In this document: positions 61,311 through 64,000 of the stretch, one piece after another
Position numbering within the stretch: the stretch's first letter is position 1
Layout of the letters: each line of letters begins with the position of its first letter
NCBI GenBank assembly: GCA_009617715.1
Contig: VTFK01000073.1
Location: forward strand, 868,001 to 932,000
DNA from: Plectrocnemia conspersa
Lineage: Eukaryota > Arthropoda > Insecta > Trichoptera > Polycentropodidae
Length of the DNA: 64,000 bases
Direction: 5' to 3'
Program-made: the position numbers and the translations under genes
The notes under the pieces: model-generated
What the model was told of the DNA's origin: nothing
What the model saw: the letters and a program-made list of their open reading frames with translations, nothing else
Database searches by the model: none

Positions 61311-63529
61311 GCACACAGTAGCAAAATAAATATTAGTAAGACCCATTTCTAATTAATAAAATTAATTGATTTATTTTTTACCTGAATATTATTTTGATTT
61401 TTTTAAGCTTTATAAATAAAAAATAAGATTATATTTTTAATAATGATTAATTGATTCTAATTATTATAAAATATTTATTCAAGCAAATAATTATTGGAAA
61501 TAATAAATAAATTATTTGCCGATTCCGGATAAAGGTATTTTTTATTTTTTTTACAAAATCCAATGTTTTTAATATTTTTTCTTTAAAAATACAAATATGT
61601 ATATTGTAATTTAATGTGTTTATTGTATTTAAATTTAAAAAAATTCTAGCTATTTTTAGCAAAGTAATTGTTTTTGTACTCAAAGTACTTTTTAAAGATA
61701 ATGCATTATTTTGTTATAGATAATGCATTATTTTGTTATAGATATTATTTAAATATGTTGCAATATAATATAACACTAAAAAAATATTAGGGGTTACAAA
61801 AGCTGAATTTTAAAAAACCTGTAATTAAATTAAAGTAATTTTAGAACTTGATTAAAATCAGTTATTTGTAAAAAATATATAATAAAATAAAGTTAAACTA
61901 TAAATAACTTTTTATATTTATGTATGTATTTATCTTTATAAAATATTGCTTTAAAAATGGCTAACGAAAAATTATTTAAAAAATCTTGTTTTTAGAGAAT
62001 CAAAAATACACAAAAAAATTTTTTGGTGCATCAAATATAAATAAATTTAATTTCTTTTTATATTAAATATTTAGATTTGATATTAATTCATCAGATCTCT
62101 AAAAGGCCTTTTCGTCAGTAATTTGCAGAAACAATTAATAGTTGTAATGAAGAGTTTAGAAAAATTTATAAAATAAAAAGTTATTATATATATTATTTCC
62201 TGCCCTATTTTAAATAAAATTTTATAATTTGATCACTTAATGTTAATAAAAATTATTTAATTCCTTCGCTAAATTGATTATAAAATATTTATCAATGTAA
62301 TAAAAAAATAAATTAGCAATGGTAATGTTGCTATTTGTGGTAATTGATGCCTAATCGATTATTTAATAAAAAAATACTGACGGTTAAATCAAAGTAACTG
62401 GGTACTCATTGTCAACTTTTTACCTACTATTTCAAACTTACTGACTATATATTTTATAATAAACTGATCATTTAATTTGTTGTATTTATTGTAAACATAT
62501 AGAAACAGAGAGACTATATTGTAATCATGAGGTTCATTAAATGCTGTTTAATTTATTAAGATTTTTAATTAAATAAAATATATTAATAACCATAGATGTC
62601 AGTTAAATTCATAAATTAATGAGCTTATATAAATTATACAAAAACCGTATTCAGTAAATTATTCATCAAAGTAAGCTTTAATATTCACCAAAGTAATTTT
62701 AGCATAGAAAAATATTTTAGACAAACACTTTTTACTATTTTTAATAATTGTCAAAAAATTTTAATTAGGTTAAAAACTTGATAAACTAATGAAGAAGCGT
62801 CACTAAAAAAGTATTTTTTTTTATAGGAACCAGTGGCATATTTAATGATTATATTTGAACCACAATAGTTTATTAGAATGTTTGAAAAAGTGTGTAGCTT
62901 TTAAAATTACTTTTTTTTATATATTTAATCAATAAAAATGCTTTAGTACGTAATGGTTAGCTACAGCATTTATTTTGGATTAAAAAGCTTAAATTCATTG
63001 GTATTCGGTTAAAAACCTCAAAGAAGAAACAAAAACCAAAAATATTTTATAATTGTAATTTTGTGTAATTCATTGTGTTTTATTCAGTTATAAAAAATGC
63101 ATGCATTTTGCGCTATAAATAAAACCACAAAGTGAACATATTTTATTGTATTATAAAAACATTGTTTACTTTCAATTTGTTAATTGAATTTTTTAATGAA
63201 ATAGAGTGCCCGAAAGCTACTTCAGAATATGATTTTATTAAACTATAAAAAAAACTATTAGACAATTGTGTTCTATTTTATATATTTTTTTTAAATATAT
63301 GTACCTATAAAAAAATATTTACATCGAAGTTAATACGAGAATTGCATGTAAAGCACATTTTTATAAATGACTTTTTAATCAATGAATTATAAATTAGTAT
63401 CACTTTTTTCTATCAAACGTAAAACAATGTTTATCATCAATACACATACATACCTATATCCAGTATGCTCATATGCGCACGTAGGTATAGATATAAATTT
63501 TTAATAGATTTTTTTTACGACATTATATA
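61311..63529. other. A+T-rich desert
   Basis: More than 2 kb of A/T-rich sequence; holds the tandem duplication at 61696-61739. A minus-strand 78-codon frame (61447-61683) is low-complexity Ile/Asn/Lys-rich and reads as chance. Confidence 0.5.
61696..61739. repeat. perfect tandem duplication, 22 bp x 2
   Basis: AGATAATGCATTATTTTGTT plus AT occurs twice in a row without mismatch and is followed by a partial third copy (AGATAT). The absence of mismatches points to a recent slippage event. Confidence 0.9.
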
Positions 63530-63960
63530 TCGGCTCGGCATTCCTTTCATCGCTCTCGGTTTCTCTAAATCAATTTTTATGAAAATATTTTACGTAATAA
63601 AAATATACTAGGGTAGTGAGTGCGTGTGTGTGTACTAAGCTTTTGTGGGAAGTATAAAAAAGACCCGAAAACGCCGCTGTGAAGGTTCCATCGTCGGAAT
63701 TAAATCGGTCCTGTTTTATGGCCGCAAACGAATTCGGCTTTATTGGCAAAAACCGGTGTAAAAATACGAATCGCAATCGCGAACCCTTTCATTACTTTCG
63801 ATGAATTCGTCATTTTATGGAAATTAAACAATCCTCGCCCAAATGAAATTGTACACGTAGCGAATGAAATTGCAATTTTATTTTATGTTAGGCGCTTTTT
63901 AATTCGGTTACGACGAATTGAAAGCCTGAATTTAAACGCATAAATTGCTAAAAACGCAAG
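63530..63960. other. GC-richer noncoding island, candidate regulatory
   Basis: Balanced block near the right window edge. The plus frame 63743-63943 (66 codons) and the minus frame 63570-63776 (68 codons) overlap and match nothing known. It contains a (GT)n tract near 63621-63633 and a run of ATTCG/CGAAT words (AACGAATTCGG, ACGAATCGC, GATGAATTCG) around 63726-63810. If the Dpr gene extends this far, this could lie near its 5' region, but no exon is visible. Confidence 0.32.
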
Positions 63961-64000
63961 ATAAATACTTTAGTATTATTAGCAAATAACTTTTAATTAA

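Overview
This is an A+T-rich, gene-poor piece of animal nuclear DNA, roughly three quarters A+T by eye. It is almost certainly from an insect. The pointers are one spliced exon of the arthropod dpr immunoglobulin family, relics of mariner, Tc1, hAT and non-LTR elements, two tRNA-derived SINE families, and telomere-like TTAGG-rich tracts. A lepidopteran would fit the SINE and transposon mix, but nothing here settles the order. There is no bacterial-style operon, CRISPR array, rRNA or intact tRNA gene. Most long open frames are chance frames in the less A+T-rich patches.

Genes. The one firm coding feature is a 131 bp internal exon on the minus strand (5013-5143). It encodes the start of the first Ig domain of a Dpr cell-surface protein, closest to the dpr4/dpr5 type, and has good splice sites on both sides. 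Its 3' neighbour exon (expected to start V-S-W-I-R) is not seen in the window, so it probably lies left of base 1. Its 5' exons lie to the right. A small spliced-looking segment on the same strand (55752-55795) has the right phase to be one of them, which would make about 50 kb of this window a single giant dpr intron. A second candidate coding start, on the plus strand (43285-43382), encodes a convincing signal peptide followed by a GTGAGC donor-like site.

Layout. The window alternates between very A+T-rich deserts and some twenty less A+T-rich islands of 0.3-0.8 kb, spaced every 2-5 kb (for example 745-1300, 6170-6580, 12400-12830, 16800-17400, 21380-22160, 27640-28320, 34660-35190, 39840-40340, 48520-49000, 52440-52860, 57100-57780, 60700-61310, 63530-63960). 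They lack consistent coding structure and look like candidate cis-regulatory or conserved noncoding elements.

Mobile DNA. The best element is a defective hAT (36449-37932) with terminal inverted repeats and an 8 bp target duplication; it landed inside one of the islands. Other relics are a Tc1 transposase C-terminus (13077-13289), two mariner fragments (18781-19085 minus, 58596-58977 plus), a hAT C-terminal fragment (56170-56450), four non-LTR reverse transcriptase fragments (20728-20890 plus, 43825-44480 plus, 44647-44896 minus, 47540-48022 minus), two copies of one SINE family (8690-8885, 23125-23370), a second SINE head (24650-24735) and a SINE-like block (25400-25740). Several long hairpins are also present. 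The one at 5238-5285 sits about 95 nt upstream of the dpr exon's 3' splice site.
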